Counted from the stretch's first letter, positions 43,962 to 52,993 are shown. The stretch: 64,000 nt of DNA from Paenibacillus zeisoli (GCF_003994465.1 NZ_RZNX01000001.1:868001-932000); one strand, 5' to 3'. The notes: a model not told the origin generated them from the sequence alone. Made by a program: numbers and translations.

Positions 43962-45410
43962 TTAAGCTGCACTGCTTGGGGCTTCACTTTTTTCTTCTTT
44001 CCAGCTCTGCCTTGTCATAGCTCCCCATGAATTGTTGTTCTGCAGATACTGTATATGTCCCTGAATACGCCAGAGCGTACCCAGTTGGGAATAACCAAAG
44101 AATTTAAATGCGCCGTAGAACAGCATCTTGAGCAAGTCGGATATTTTAGTAAAGCGCTTGAACGCAAGTTCTTCCAGCAGCAGTGCACCGATACTGAACA
44201 AATATCCGCTCAGGAAGTTGATCAGACCGAACACGAGCAGAATTTTCCACTGTGTCATATCCAGAGCAACATAACCGGCTAGAGCCACTAAACCTGTAAG
44301 TTTGAAATAAGGGTTCAAGGCTTCAAAAATAATGTTGTAAGGCATGGTCAAAAGTCCCATAACCTTATATCTCGGATTGAAGGCCATGTCATAGTTCTCG
44401 ATCATGTTCTTCAAATTACCACGTCCCCAGCGCTTACGCTGGTTAGAGAGAATATGGTAGGTATCCGGTGCTTGTGTCCAGCAGACGGCTTCCGGACAGA
44501 AGGCAATCCGGTATTTCAGCTTGTTCTCCAGCATGTAGCGGTGAAGCTTAATAATAATGTTCATATCTTCACCTGGATAACCACCGCGGTAACCCCCTAC
44601 GGCGATTACGTAATCTTTGCGGAATAAGCCGAAGGCGCCTGATACGATAATAAGTCCATTAATTGAGCTCCAACCGATCCGGCCCCCAAGGAAGGCCTTC
44701 AAATATTCAATCGCTTGGAACATCGGCCACATTTTGTTCGGCAGGGAGAAGTCCTTAACCTGACCGTTCTCAATCAAGCAGCCATTTGCAATACGAACGT
44801 CTCCCCCGATAGCAACCGTCTCTTCGGGATTCTCCATATACTGCCGTGCCATCCGGATAAGAGCATCTTTCTCCAGAAGGGAATCGGCATCAATGGAAGA
44901 GATAAGCGGATAATGCGACAGATTAATACCGGCATTGAGTGAATCCGCCTTACCCCCGTTCGGTTTATCTATTACATACAGATGCGGATACTGAGGATTG
45001 TGGTAAACGCCTGTAATCGCCTGACAGTCAATGGCGTTTCTCATCTCCGGATTCGGAATTTTCTCAAGACCAAATTCCTTCACCAGGACCCCCAGTGTAT
45101 CATCTTTGGAACCGTCGTTGATGACGATTACCTCGTAGTTCGGATAGTTCAATGTCAAAAGACATTTTACATTCTCGATTACGGTAACTTCTTCATTGTA
45201 CGCCGGTACCAACAAGGATACGGCCGGCACCAGTTCCGATCCGGAGAGCGTATTAAATTTCGAATACGCCGATCTGCGGAATACCGTCATAATGTTCCGG
45301 AACGAGAAAGCCAGTACTGAGAAGTACAACACGTTAACCGTCATTACGTAATAAATTGCAAACAAACCATAGATGAGAAGTATATCCCTAAGCAGAGTAA
45401 TCCCCCCCAA
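43962..45410 (-). CDS. Processive family-2 glycosyltransferase (polysaccharide synthase)
   Basis: 482 aa, PgaC/IcaA/BcsA-like. One N-terminal membrane segment (about 8-38), GT2 domain with VINDGS (Asp99), DAD (174-176), GYPGEDMN (282) and QRKRW (324-328), then three to four C-terminal membrane helices. Processive enzymes have this layout. The TTG start overlaps the HEAT gene by 23 bp and has no good RBS; a start a few codons later behind the GGGGGGG run is possible. No BcsB-like or PilZ partner in the window. Which polymer is made is unknown. Confidence 0.86.
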   Translation of the reverse strand: MGGITLLRDILLIYGLFAIYYVMTVNVLYFSVLAFSFRNIMTVFRRSAYSKFNTLSGSELVPAVSLLVPAYNEEVTVIENVKCLLTLNYPNYEVIVINDGSKDDTLGVLVKEFGLEKIPNPEMRNAIDCQAITGVYHNPQYPHLYVIDKPNGGKADSLNAGINLSHYPLISSIDADSLLEKDALIRMARQYMENPEETVAIGGDVRIANGCLIENGQVKDFSLPNKMWPMFQAIEYLKAFLGGRIGWSSINGLIIVSGAFGLFRKDYVIAVGGYRGGYPGEDMNIIIKLHRYMLENKLKYRIAFCPEAVCWTQAPDTYHILSNQRKRWGRGNLKNMIENYDMAFNPRYKVMGLLTMPYNIIFEALNPYFKLTGLVALAGYVALDMTQWKILLVFGLINFLSGYLFSIGALLLEELAFKRFTKISDLLKMLFYGAFKFFGYSQLGTLWRIQGHIQYLQNNNSWGAMTRQSWKEEKSEAPSSAA

Positions 45411-46581
45411 CTGCTGCTACTTGACGTACCGGCTTCCTTTCGGCAACCCCGAAATACCGGTCGTAGAGCAGACGTTTTTTATTGAAGGATACCATTTGAT
45501 CAACCGCATCATGATCTGTACCTTCATTCATTACCTTCTCAATGTGATATAGAGCTGTCTCTCGCTCTACACCTGAACCGCGAAGTGCGGTTTCACACAA
45601 AATTTCAAATCCGGTCTCACCCAGCTTAGCCAGGCTTTCGGCACTGTTATTCCGCACCCACCAGTTCTCATCTCTCATCGCATTTCTGAGAAGAGGAATG
45701 CTTCCTGCTGCATGAAGCGAGCCAAGTGATTTGGCGATAGCTGCGCGGATTTCCCAGTTGTTATCCGACATGAGCTGCTTGATGGTCTCATCCTTGAGAA
45801 CCGGATTTGAGCTGAGGTACAGCTTGACGGCTTCGGCCCGGACATCCTTTTCTTCCGCTCCAACCAGACGGTCGAGAGCCGGAATGACTTCCGGTACTGC
45901 CTGTCCCCACATGGCAACCAAGGCAACTTTCACAAAATCCGTATTTCCGTCCTCAAGCAGCTTTAGAAGCAGCTTACTGGAATCAAGATCGGTCTCCAGC
46001 AGCACATCGGCCACTAGATTATGGATAGGCTTGCCATGTCTCAGCATGAGTTCGAGCATTTCCTTTAGCTGTTCCTCCTGCTTGGCACTCTTGGCAATCG
46101 CCCGTCCCAGAATGATGGTAAGCGGACTGTAGCTTTGCTTTCTCAGCATTTGAAGCAGGCGAGGAACCGCTTCTGCGGCCCTCATATTACCTAGTCGGTA
46201 AGCTGCTTCTACCCGGCGCCCGAAGAACAGGCTATCCAGCTGCTCAAGCTCATCTTTTACAAAGCCCGCCTTGTCGCACAATTCAACGACTCTGTTACGA
46301 ATCTCGCCTTTGAATTGTTCGATCCATTCTGCAAACTTGTCTTGAATCACTCGTCTTTCCAGAGCCGTCAATTTACCCGGGGGTACTGGAAGATCGCTGT
46401 CTTCATGCAAATGGGATTGGATAAACCTGAAATAATCTTGATGCTTAAGCCGGTACTGTTCCGTTTTCTTAAGCGTCGCCAGATATTTGAGCTTCATATA
46501 GAATAGGATTGCAATTCCCAGTCCGATCAATCCGAGGCACGCATAGACGAAATAGATAGCCACGGTGACATGTTGAAACAT
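45388..46581 (-). CDS. Membrane-anchored HEAT-repeat protein
   Basis: 397 aa. Single membrane helix at residues 8-28, a coiled or charged stretch, then about eight HEAT/PBS-lyase-like helical repeats from residue 115 to 360 (RRVEAAYRLGNMRAAEAVPRLLQML; EIRAAIAKSLGSLHAAGSIPLLRNAM; WWVRNNSAESLAKLGETGFEILCE). No catalytic motif. Probably a cytoplasmic scaffold holding the synthase complex. It overlaps the glycosyltransferase start by 23 bp and follows the GH-like gene by 40 bp. Confidence 0.75.
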   Translation of the reverse strand: MFQHVTVAIYFVYACLGLIGLGIAILFYMKLKYLATLKKTEQYRLKHQDYFRFIQSHLHEDSDLPVPPGKLTALERRVIQDKFAEWIEQFKGEIRNRVVELCDKAGFVKDELEQLDSLFFGRRVEAAYRLGNMRAAEAVPRLLQMLRKQSYSPLTIILGRAIAKSAKQEEQLKEMLELMLRHGKPIHNLVADVLLETDLDSSKLLLKLLEDGNTDFVKVALVAMWGQAVPEVIPALDRLVGAEEKDVRAEAVKLYLSSNPVLKDETIKQLMSDNNWEIRAAIAKSLGSLHAAGSIPLLRNAMRDENWWVRNNSAESLAKLGETGFEILCETALRGSGVERETALYHIEKVMNEGTDHDAVDQMVSFNKKRLLYDRYFGVAERKPVRQVAAVGGDYSA

Positions 46582-46621
46582 AATGCAATGAGACCTCCTC
46601 TGTGAGTTCGTATTTACTGTA

Positions 46622-48838
46622 CTACTTATTCATTTTTGAGTAGACGTCCTTCAGGTCGTTGTAACCTGATTTAAGGTGTTCTGTATACTCTACAGTTTCC
46701 CACGGATTCCACTTATAAATTGGCTGATTTTTAAGATCCAGCTTGCTCTCATTACCACCCGGCCAGGAGATCTGTTTGGTTGCGCGGTCTACAATCCACG
46801 GTACAAACGTAATTCCTGCTGTCTTCAAGGTCGAGAACGTGCGTCCCGTCTTAAGTGGAGAATAGTCAATGACCTGCTGAGAGCTTGGATCCGCAAATCC
46901 AAGAAGCATCCAAGGAATACGAAGCTCTACCTGCTTACCGCTGTACTGCCATGAAGTCAGGGAGTCAAACTGTGCACTCTTCCGGTCGGAAGTGCCCCGC
47001 TTCAAGGTACCTACTGTCTCATCCTGGAATGGATGGGCCGTACGGGTATCCGGCGGAGTCATGGTCAAGCTGACCGCCAGCTTCCAAGGCTGGAATGCTA
47101 TTTTATCCGCAGCTTTCTGCTCTGGAAGCATCCAGTACCCATACTTTCCGTACAGTCGCTGGTGGAAGTCATAAGACGGAGCAACCTTCACCTGAGTCTC
47201 CTTATCTTTACCAATGACAATCAGATTCTCAAGTCCGTCGCTTAGCGTCTTGTTCGGCAGCTCATTCTTCGGCTGATCGCCACCTGGCTGTGTATCTGTG
47301 CCCAGATACATTAGTGACTTCTCAGGATCGAAATTGTTCTCAAGCTCAAGCCCGATATATACGTAGGCTTCATCATGAGTGACTTTCATTTTGCTAATAC
47401 CTGGCGTGGTCTTGTCCCACTCTGTGACCTGGTCCTTCGGAAGTGAGTTCCAGTCATCCAGCTTGCCGTCAATGATGAGCTTGTCTGATTTGCCAGAGCC
47501 CATAGCAACGACGCCGAACTGCTTCTCATTCGTCAGAACATTAAGCCAGTAGGAACGACGGTCAGCGGGGATTTCAAAACGCATGGTATTCCATGTTTTC
47601 TTGAACCACTCATCCTGCCACATGAACAGGATCGCTCCTGAATATCCTTCATCATAAATATCCTGAGTTAGTGAGGCGTTAATCTCGCCCTGTTCCTTCT
47701 CATTGTGGCCCCCTTGATTGCGTCCTCCCGGACCTATGTGCGATACACCCACAGATGAAGGTACACCGTATTCAGTAACCATGATCGGAATATCCTTGTA
47801 ATATGCTTTAAGCTTCCGTAAGTAAGCTTTGTAAGTATTGAATCCACCCTTCCCATCAGGGATGGTCTGCAGTGTCTTATCCAAATGGAACAGATCAGGA
47901 TAATAAGGATACACATGGTATGCCGCAAAATAACCAGCTTTCCAATTCACTGGCTTGACGTGAGTCGCATCTACACTAACGAGATCCTCTTGGAATAGAG
48001 GTTCACCAGGATGCTTAAGTACATCCGTTGTTACCCAGTTGGTGAAGGTTACCGGATGCTCCCAGCCGTAGGTTTGCTCTTTGGCTGCTGCACGATCCAG
48101 CATACTGGCCAAGAAGCTTTCAAACGGACTAGCTTTATCCGTCGCGCTGAAGTATTTGCCCTGATAAGGAGCTTGTCCAGCATGAACCTTGTTCGTATTC
48201 TCCACCATTTCCGGATCCCACTCAGTTCCGATATGCCACGCCATCAAGTAAGCGCCTGCGTTGGTTGTATACTTGCCTCCAGCAAAGCCAGGATTAACAG
48301 GTATGTCCAAATCCCCGTATACGGCACTAACTACCTTGTCGATATCCTGCTCGAAAGCTTTGGGGATTCCTCCGCCGTAAGCATCCTTGGATTCAATTAG
48401 CTGCTCTTCCTGTGAGTAGACTCCCTGGATGAAATACAGAGGATTCTCTCCCTTATCGCGATTAAATTTCACTAATGACGTATAAAAGACGGGATTATGG
48501 ATCGTATAGACCCGAATTACATTTGCACCCATATCATGGATTTGCTGGAACCATCTTAGATAGTCCTCTTCTGTTGCCGGGAACTCGCCCGGAAAATGAC
48601 CCGGTACTGTTGCTCCTAGATTGACACCTTTAACAAAGATTTCTTTCCAGTTCCCTTTCCCGTCGTATCTCAGGAACTTGTCTCCCGAGGTCTGGAACTT
48701 CATTTCCGTTCCGTCCGAGGTAGCGTAACTTGTGTGGGACGGAGGAAGATACAAGAATACCAGGGAGGTTACCCCTCCAATTAAAATGATTCCAATCGTA
48801 ATCCATAAAATTATTCGTTTGCGCGCTAATTTTGACAT
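46622..48838 (-). CDS. Membrane-anchored glycosidase-like protein with C-terminal beta-sandwich
   Basis: 738 aa. Signal anchor at residues 8-31. A TIM-barrel-like region spans about 60-450, with GVNLGATVPGHFP, IRVYTIHNP, AWHIGTEWDP (Glu206, acid/base position) and IMVTEYGVPSS (Glu356, nucleophile position), the clan GH-A pattern. Residues 460-720 resemble a DOMON/CBM9 sandwich (KLIIDGKLDDWNSLP; VYIGLELEN; VELRIPWMLLGF). First gene of the operon; it may trim, bind or guide the nascent polysaccharide at the outer face. I do not know an exact family. Confidence 0.7.
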   Translation of the reverse strand: MSKLARKRIILWITIGIILIGGVTSLVFLYLPPSHTSYATSDGTEMKFQTSGDKFLRYDGKGNWKEIFVKGVNLGATVPGHFPGEFPATEEDYLRWFQQIHDMGANVIRVYTIHNPVFYTSLVKFNRDKGENPLYFIQGVYSQEEQLIESKDAYGGGIPKAFEQDIDKVVSAVYGDLDIPVNPGFAGGKYTTNAGAYLMAWHIGTEWDPEMVENTNKVHAGQAPYQGKYFSATDKASPFESFLASMLDRAAAKEQTYGWEHPVTFTNWVTTDVLKHPGEPLFQEDLVSVDATHVKPVNWKAGYFAAYHVYPYYPDLFHLDKTLQTIPDGKGGFNTYKAYLRKLKAYYKDIPIMVTEYGVPSSVGVSHIGPGGRNQGGHNEKEQGEINASLTQDIYDEGYSGAILFMWQDEWFKKTWNTMRFEIPADRRSYWLNVLTNEKQFGVVAMGSGKSDKLIIDGKLDDWNSLPKDQVTEWDKTTPGISKMKVTHDEAYVYIGLELENNFDPEKSLMYLGTDTQPGGDQPKNELPNKTLSDGLENLIVIGKDKETQVKVAPSYDFHQRLYGKYGYWMLPEQKAADKIAFQPWKLAVSLTMTPPDTRTAHPFQDETVGTLKRGTSDRKSAQFDSLTSWQYSGKQVELRIPWMLLGFADPSSQQVIDYSPLKTGRTFSTLKTAGITFVPWIVDRATKQISWPGGNESKLDLKNQPIYKWNPWETVEYTEHLKSGYNDLKDVYSKMNK

Positions 48839-49730
48839 CGATATAAAATCCCTTCACCTCGCTATTTTTTTGTATGCAGGCGATTATCATAGTATGGGCA
48901 CTTCACACCTCCACTTCCTATGTCACTCCTTAATGATTAACCAAGTGAACTCCTAATGTAACTAGGCGGATGGGAGCATTTTTTTTCGGGACTTTCATGA
49001 AAGTTGCACGACATTACAAAACATTTCTTACAAAAGACCAGCAAGCAGGCCAAACACAAAAACTCCCAAAATACTATGATTTTTCCTGTTGCGACATCCC
49101 TTGAGTTTCCTTATCATTGCTGGCGAGAGCCCTTCTTTACTCGGATTTCTCCTGTTCAACCCATAGTCTCAGGATCATTATATGTATTATCAAACACTAA
49201 CGATATATCGAAGTTGTGGTTAAGATCCCACTCTTTTCCAAAGTGGTAACAAATTTGATACCAAAGTCTTATCGTGAATCGCTGACAAAACGCTCTATAT
49301 CAACGTTTTTCATTTATTTCCATTTTCGAAAAAGGGTTATGAAGACCTATACCGGGTCTTTTGGTAATTTGCTAACTTCCGTTTTCAACTTACCCCGGGA
49401 AATAGTCCTGTTTCGACCTCCTTTTTTCCTAGGATCAGGTTCCCTCTTTTCCTTATTTCTGTAAAAAAAGTCAACAAGCCCGCTGAGCTCACCTCTAGGC
49501 CGCTTTCAGCATTTCTACCTCATTCGATACGATGCTTCCTCATTCGACATTACCGGTCCTGCCTCTGGAGTCGGTGAAATTTCTCATTTAACCCTAAATA
49601 GTGGGTCAAGAATGTCTTTACGACTAGTTTTTGAACCCTTTATTTCTTGTTTTTTGTGACAAAATCGATAATTTTCGAATTTTCTTTGTGGATTCCACAA
49701 GTTCCCTAAGCTGCTCAATAAATAAGAAAT
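48839..49730 (-). promoter_or_regulatory. Long non-coding upstream region of the exopolysaccharide operon
   Basis: About 890 bp, AT-rich, without a credible gene; open frames of 60-85 codons lack RBS and family likeness. Seen on the minus strand: hairpins CCACTTTGGAAAAGAGTGG (about 49224-49243), AAGACC..GGTCTT (about 49343-49361) and AAAACG..CGTTTT (about 49287-49309). A TATAAT without a -35 lies at 49177-49182, and a fold may be closed by ACTATG/CATAGT (about 49073-49170). A perfect 14-bp palindrome ACTTTCATGAAAGT is at 48991-49004. Direct repeats CCTCATTCGA at 49518-49527 and 49538-49547. Confidence 0.45.
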
Positions 49731-49757
49731 AGAGGTTATCCGCCCCGGGATAACCTC
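49726..49757 (-). terminator. Terminator of the SGNH hydrolase gene
   Basis: Minus strand: 10-bp perfect stem GAGGTTATCC with GGATAACCTC (49732-49757), loop of 6, then TATTTCTTATTT. It separates this gene from the exopolysaccharide leader. Confidence 0.83.
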
Positions 49758-49791
49758 TTCAATCATGTTTAGATTTCTTTTTTGGCCAAAT

Positions 49792-50991
49792 CTACTCTTT
49801 AACTGCCTTATACCCACCCACTGCAGCATACCAATTCAGAAAATCTTTTGCGACGGCTTCTCCAGCGGGCCCATTGGGATGAGGATCGTCTGGACTGCTC
49901 ATATACTCGGGTTTAATCCGATGTTCCTGTGGTTCGGGCTGCGACAGCACACGAGCTATATCATATATATAGTCCACACCTGCGGGTGGATGATTCAGAA
50001 TTTCTTTATTTGCAGTACGCCAGATCTGCTCACGCTCCTCCATAAAGTTAAAAGGCGGAACCGTGCTTAATAGAATAGTCACTCCGGGTCTGTTCTCCCT
50101 AAGGGCAGCAACAATGGTGCCAAGATCATGTAATAGCTCTTCAGCCGACCTCTTACCAACATCTATATCGTTAACTCCAAGCACAATGAGCACTTCATCC
50201 CCCTGCTTGGCCTTATGCAGCCACGGTCCGTCTGAAGCCGCATCGTATGCCCGCCCCCAGCCGGAGCCGAGATTCCAAACCCCATACTCTGGACCCAGAC
50301 TATCGGCAATCCTTGCTGCCCAATACGCATAGGCGTCTTTCTCCGTCCGGACTCCTTGGGTTATAGAGTCGCCAAGTATGACAATCTTCCTTGCATTTTC
50401 TCTCTTGTATCCAATAAAGGAGGGCATGACCAGAAGCTGCTCGGATACTCGTTCAGGCGGGAATGAGACCTGATCTGCTAAATGCCCCTCGGCATCGTAG
50501 GCCGAAGCCAGCATTCCCTCCACATTATATGGAATCGACTTGCCCGGGCCTGGTGCGGAAAGAGTCCAGCTGAATACCAGATCATGGCCCTCGGCAATAT
50601 CCACGGTGACTTCATCACTGTAAAAGCGTTCGCCTGGTTCTACCTCTCTGGAGTGGCTGCCCCCGAACGTCAGCGGGACAAGTGACCCGGCTACAACACT
50701 GCCGTCTCTCTCCCGCCCTCCGTCTCCCAGAAATGCGGACTCAATTCTCCACGATCCACCGGCTTCACTTCCAGCCGCATCCTGCCCCATGTCCCAAGTG
50801 GAGTCCACCGAGTTGCTGTGCCATATCCGAATTTGCAGCCGTCCCGTCTCCCTTGGACGCAGATAAGTTCGATAAGTATGCGTGAAGCCCATAGGCTCAT
50901 TCATAATAAAGTTGGCTGCGCTCGATAGTGCTGTAACGGATACATAGTCCTTATTCCAAAGTTCTTCTTGCCGCTGATTCAGTCCTGACAT
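49792..50991 (-). CDS. SGNH/GDSL-family hydrolase
   Basis: 399 aa. The C-terminal half is an SGNH esterase: GDSITQG (Ser, block I) near residue 206, GSGWG (block II Gly), LGVNDI (block III Asn) and SPDDPHPNGPAG with the catalytic Asp-His (block V). The N-terminal 190 residues are a beta-sandwich-like domain (YRTYLRPRETGRLQIRIWHSN). No signal peptide. Such enzymes deacetylate sugars or split esters; its position next to the polysaccharide operon, though in its own unit, would suit a carbohydrate esterase. Confidence 0.85.
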   Translation of the reverse strand: MSGLNQRQEELWNKDYVSVTALSSAANFIMNEPMGFTHTYRTYLRPRETGRLQIRIWHSNSVDSTWDMGQDAAGSEAGGSWRIESAFLGDGGRERDGSVVAGSLVPLTFGGSHSREVEPGERFYSDEVTVDIAEGHDLVFSWTLSAPGPGKSIPYNVEGMLASAYDAEGHLADQVSFPPERVSEQLLVMPSFIGYKRENARKIVILGDSITQGVRTEKDAYAYWAARIADSLGPEYGVWNLGSGWGRAYDAASDGPWLHKAKQGDEVLIVLGVNDIDVGKRSAEELLHDLGTIVAALRENRPGVTILLSTVPPFNFMEEREQIWRTANKEILNHPPAGVDYIYDIARVLSQPEPQEHRIKPEYMSSPDDPHPNGPAGEAVAKDFLNWYAAVGGYKAVKE

Positions 50992-51080
50992 CGTTCTCCT
51001 CCTTTTTGTATATTATTTGCATTATACGAAGGTCCCGAAATCATTACTAATATTATCAAACCTATATGTTACACAATTCT

Positions 51081-51128
51081 GATGTAAGACAGGGGTATCC
51101 CTACGGATGACCGTAAAGATACCCCTGT
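51081..51128 (-). terminator. Hairpin after the Y-family polymerase gene
   Basis: 11-bp perfect outer stem ACAGGGGTATC/GATACCCCTGT (51089-51128) with inner ACGG/CCGT stem. The T tail is poor (CTTACATC), so termination efficiency is uncertain. Confidence 0.55.
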
Positions 51129-51142
51129 ATCAAAGAGAGCCG

Positions 51143-52408
51143 TTACTTGTAATGGCCTCCAATTTTTCGTGATCTTTCAAGCGCCTGCCCTGAAGAAGTC
51201 AGAGATGCAGCCCTTACAATAGCAGCGCTGCCATACCTGTCTTTGATAGAATCGGTCGCCTTGTTCAGAGCCTGGGATTTGGCCAGATCATCGAACAGCG
51301 TCAGCTGATATTCTTCATCCGTAGCCAGCTGGCTGAGAGTTACTCCGATTTGACGCACGGGCATACGATCCCAATGCCGGTAGAACAAGGTTTTGGCTAC
51401 ACGAAATACGGTGTTCGTATCATTCGTTGGATCCGGGATTTTCATCTGGCGTGAAAAACCGGACGGGGCCTCGTAAGGGCTACACATACAGCCTACGGAT
51501 ACAACCTGGCCCATATATCCCTTGCGGCGGCAGTCTCGGCAGACCTCCTCGGTAATTTCCAAGAGTACCGTATTAATCTGCTCTTCATCCGTGTAATCCT
51601 GGGGGAGGGTCATCATATGACCGACAGACTTGGGCGGTGTGTTGAATGTAGCCGGCGTCACAGGAGAATCGTCCATGCCGTTAGCTGTCCTCCACATTAC
51701 CTCAGCCTGGATATCGCTTTGCTTGCCGAACCGGGCCCGGAACTTCTCCTTGAGCCGAGGCAGCGGCGTTCTGGCGACATCACCAATCGTATACATCCCT
51801 AAGCTTAAAAAATGGTTCCGCATGCGGGATCCCACCCCGAACATTTTGTCCACCGGCTTCTCCCAGAGGGTTTCGGCTAACTCGGACTTGTTCAGAATAT
51901 AGATGCCTTCGGCATTCTTCTTCGCCCAAATATCCGTTGCTGCTTTGGCCAGCATCTTATTGGAGCTGATCCCAAAGCGTACCTTGACACCGGTTTCGTC
52001 AAGCACCTTCTGCTGGATCGTTCGCGCAATCGTGTGCGGATCGCCAAAAATCTTCAGACTTCCCGTCACATCCAAGAACTGCTCATCAATCGAGAAGATC
52101 TCAACCAGGTCGGTATACTGCTCATAAATTTTTGTAATCTTAAGGGAAATGTCGATATACATCTGCATCCGGGGCTTAACCACAACTACTTCGGGACATT
52201 TACTCAGCGCCTCACCCAGCCGCTCCGCTGTAGTTATTCCATAAGTCTTGGCAATAGGGCAGGCAGCCAAAATGATTCCTGATCTCCGGGCAGGATCTCC
52301 TGCAACAACAAGAGGACGATCCTTGTAAGCAGGATGATCGGCTTTCTCCACACTGGCGTAAAAGGATTGACAGTCTCCCAGCATAATAACCCGTTCGGCT
52401 GCTTTCAC
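51143..52408 (-). CDS. Y-family DNA polymerase, UvrX/YqjW type
   Basis: Error-prone translesion polymerase. 421 aa, GTG start overlapping the upstream stop by 4 bp. Metal-site Asp in GDCQSFYASVEK (normally DCNSFYASVE), SIDEQFLDVTG with the catalytic Asp-Glu, GISSNKMLAKAATDIWAK, and a little-finger domain. QLTLFDDLAK is a beta-clamp binding motif. Similar to B. subtilis UvrX/YqjW rather than housekeeping DinB. Transcribed from an SOS promoter together with the 125-aa gene. Confidence 0.92.
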   Translation of the reverse strand: MKAAERVIMLGDCQSFYASVEKADHPAYKDRPLVVAGDPARRSGIILAACPIAKTYGITTAERLGEALSKCPEVVVVKPRMQMYIDISLKITKIYEQYTDLVEIFSIDEQFLDVTGSLKIFGDPHTIARTIQQKVLDETGVKVRFGISSNKMLAKAATDIWAKKNAEGIYILNKSELAETLWEKPVDKMFGVGSRMRNHFLSLGMYTIGDVARTPLPRLKEKFRARFGKQSDIQAEVMWRTANGMDDSPVTPATFNTPPKSVGHMMTLPQDYTDEEQINTVLLEITEEVCRDCRRKGYMGQVVSVGCMCSPYEAPSGFSRQMKIPDPTNDTNTVFRVAKTLFYRHWDRMPVRQIGVTLSQLATDEEYQLTLFDDLAKSQALNKATDSIKDRYGSAAIVRAASLTSSGQALERSRKIGGHYK

Positions 52409-52782
52409 TTGAACACCACCTCTTCCAGATAAAAGGTTACGCGTCTATTGATCTCCGCCCGGGCGAAGCTCCACAGCATAGAGAATTCATATTGGTAGCC
52501 CCGGCACAAATAACGGGCTTCGAGCCCGGCTTCGGTACGATGCTGCTCATATACCTTGATTCCATGCTGACGCATTTTCTGCCGGATCTGACTCAGCTCC
52601 CGGGTAATCCGGGACTGCAATCCACGAAGCACAGCCCCATAAAGCTCCGGCAGCTTAAAGGGGCTCGAACCTGATGAGACCAGTCTCAAATCCCTCTCCA
52701 TTAAATCGAGCATCAGCGGCAGTAAAAGAAATTCCTTCACCCAGCCCGCCTCCTCCTCAGTCCGGTAAGGCACCTGCTTCAT
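52405..52782 (-). CDS. Uncharacterised protein coupled to the SOS polymerase
   Basis: 125 aa, basic, largely helical, no membrane segment. Blocks: EEEAGWVKEFLLLPLMLDLMERD, RGLQSRITRELSQIRQKMRQHGIKV, CRGYQYEFSMLWSFARAEINRRVTFYLEE. It is not the YolD protein that usually precedes uvrX, but it takes the same place in the operon and its stop overlaps the polymerase start (GTGA). I do not recognise the family. The context suggests an accessory factor of the translesion polymerase. Confidence 0.75.
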   Translation of the reverse strand: MKQVPYRTEEEAGWVKEFLLLPLMLDLMERDLRLVSSGSSPFKLPELYGAVLRGLQSRITRELSQIRQKMRQHGIKVYEQHRTEAGLEARYLCRGYQYEFSMLWSFARAEINRRVTFYLEEVVFK

Positions 52783-52891
52783 GAAATATTCCTTCTTCGC
52801 ACTGAGGCTGGCTTCCCATGTGCCTGTTTAACCTTGTTAAGGATAATTACATTCCTGAACCAGAATACCCTCATCCTACTCACCCACCATC

Positions 52892-52944
52892 AGAACGTTT
52901 GTTCTTATTATATTCATAATACGAACAAATATTCGCTTTGACAA
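52892..52944 (-). promoter_or_regulatory. SOS promoter with two LexA boxes
   Basis: Minus strand: -35 TTGTCA (complement of 52939-52944), 17 bp, -10 TATTAT (complement of 52916-52921). LexA box CGAATATTTGTTCG fills the spacer (52922-52935; 13 of 14 to CGAACRNRYGTTYG). A second, weaker box AGAACAAACGTTCT (52892-52905) covers the region just after the predicted start. Confidence 0.8.
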
Positions 52945-52993
52945 CAGGTTATTCCTGGGGGATCGACCTTGAATAGGTTTTAATGGATGAGAC

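Noticed and set aside
48848-48875. Short leader peptide in front of the GH-like gene
   Set aside because: Candidate GTG starts are too close to the GGAGG and give 4-14 codons without a regulatory codon pattern.
48991-49004. Palindrome ACTTTCATGAAAGT as a terminator
   Set aside because: On the operon strand it is followed by A, not T; as a terminator it would have the wrong polarity.
49004-49464. Open frames of 81-82 codons on the plus strand upstream of the EPS operon
   Set aside because: Low-complexity AT-rich translation, no RBS, no family likeness.
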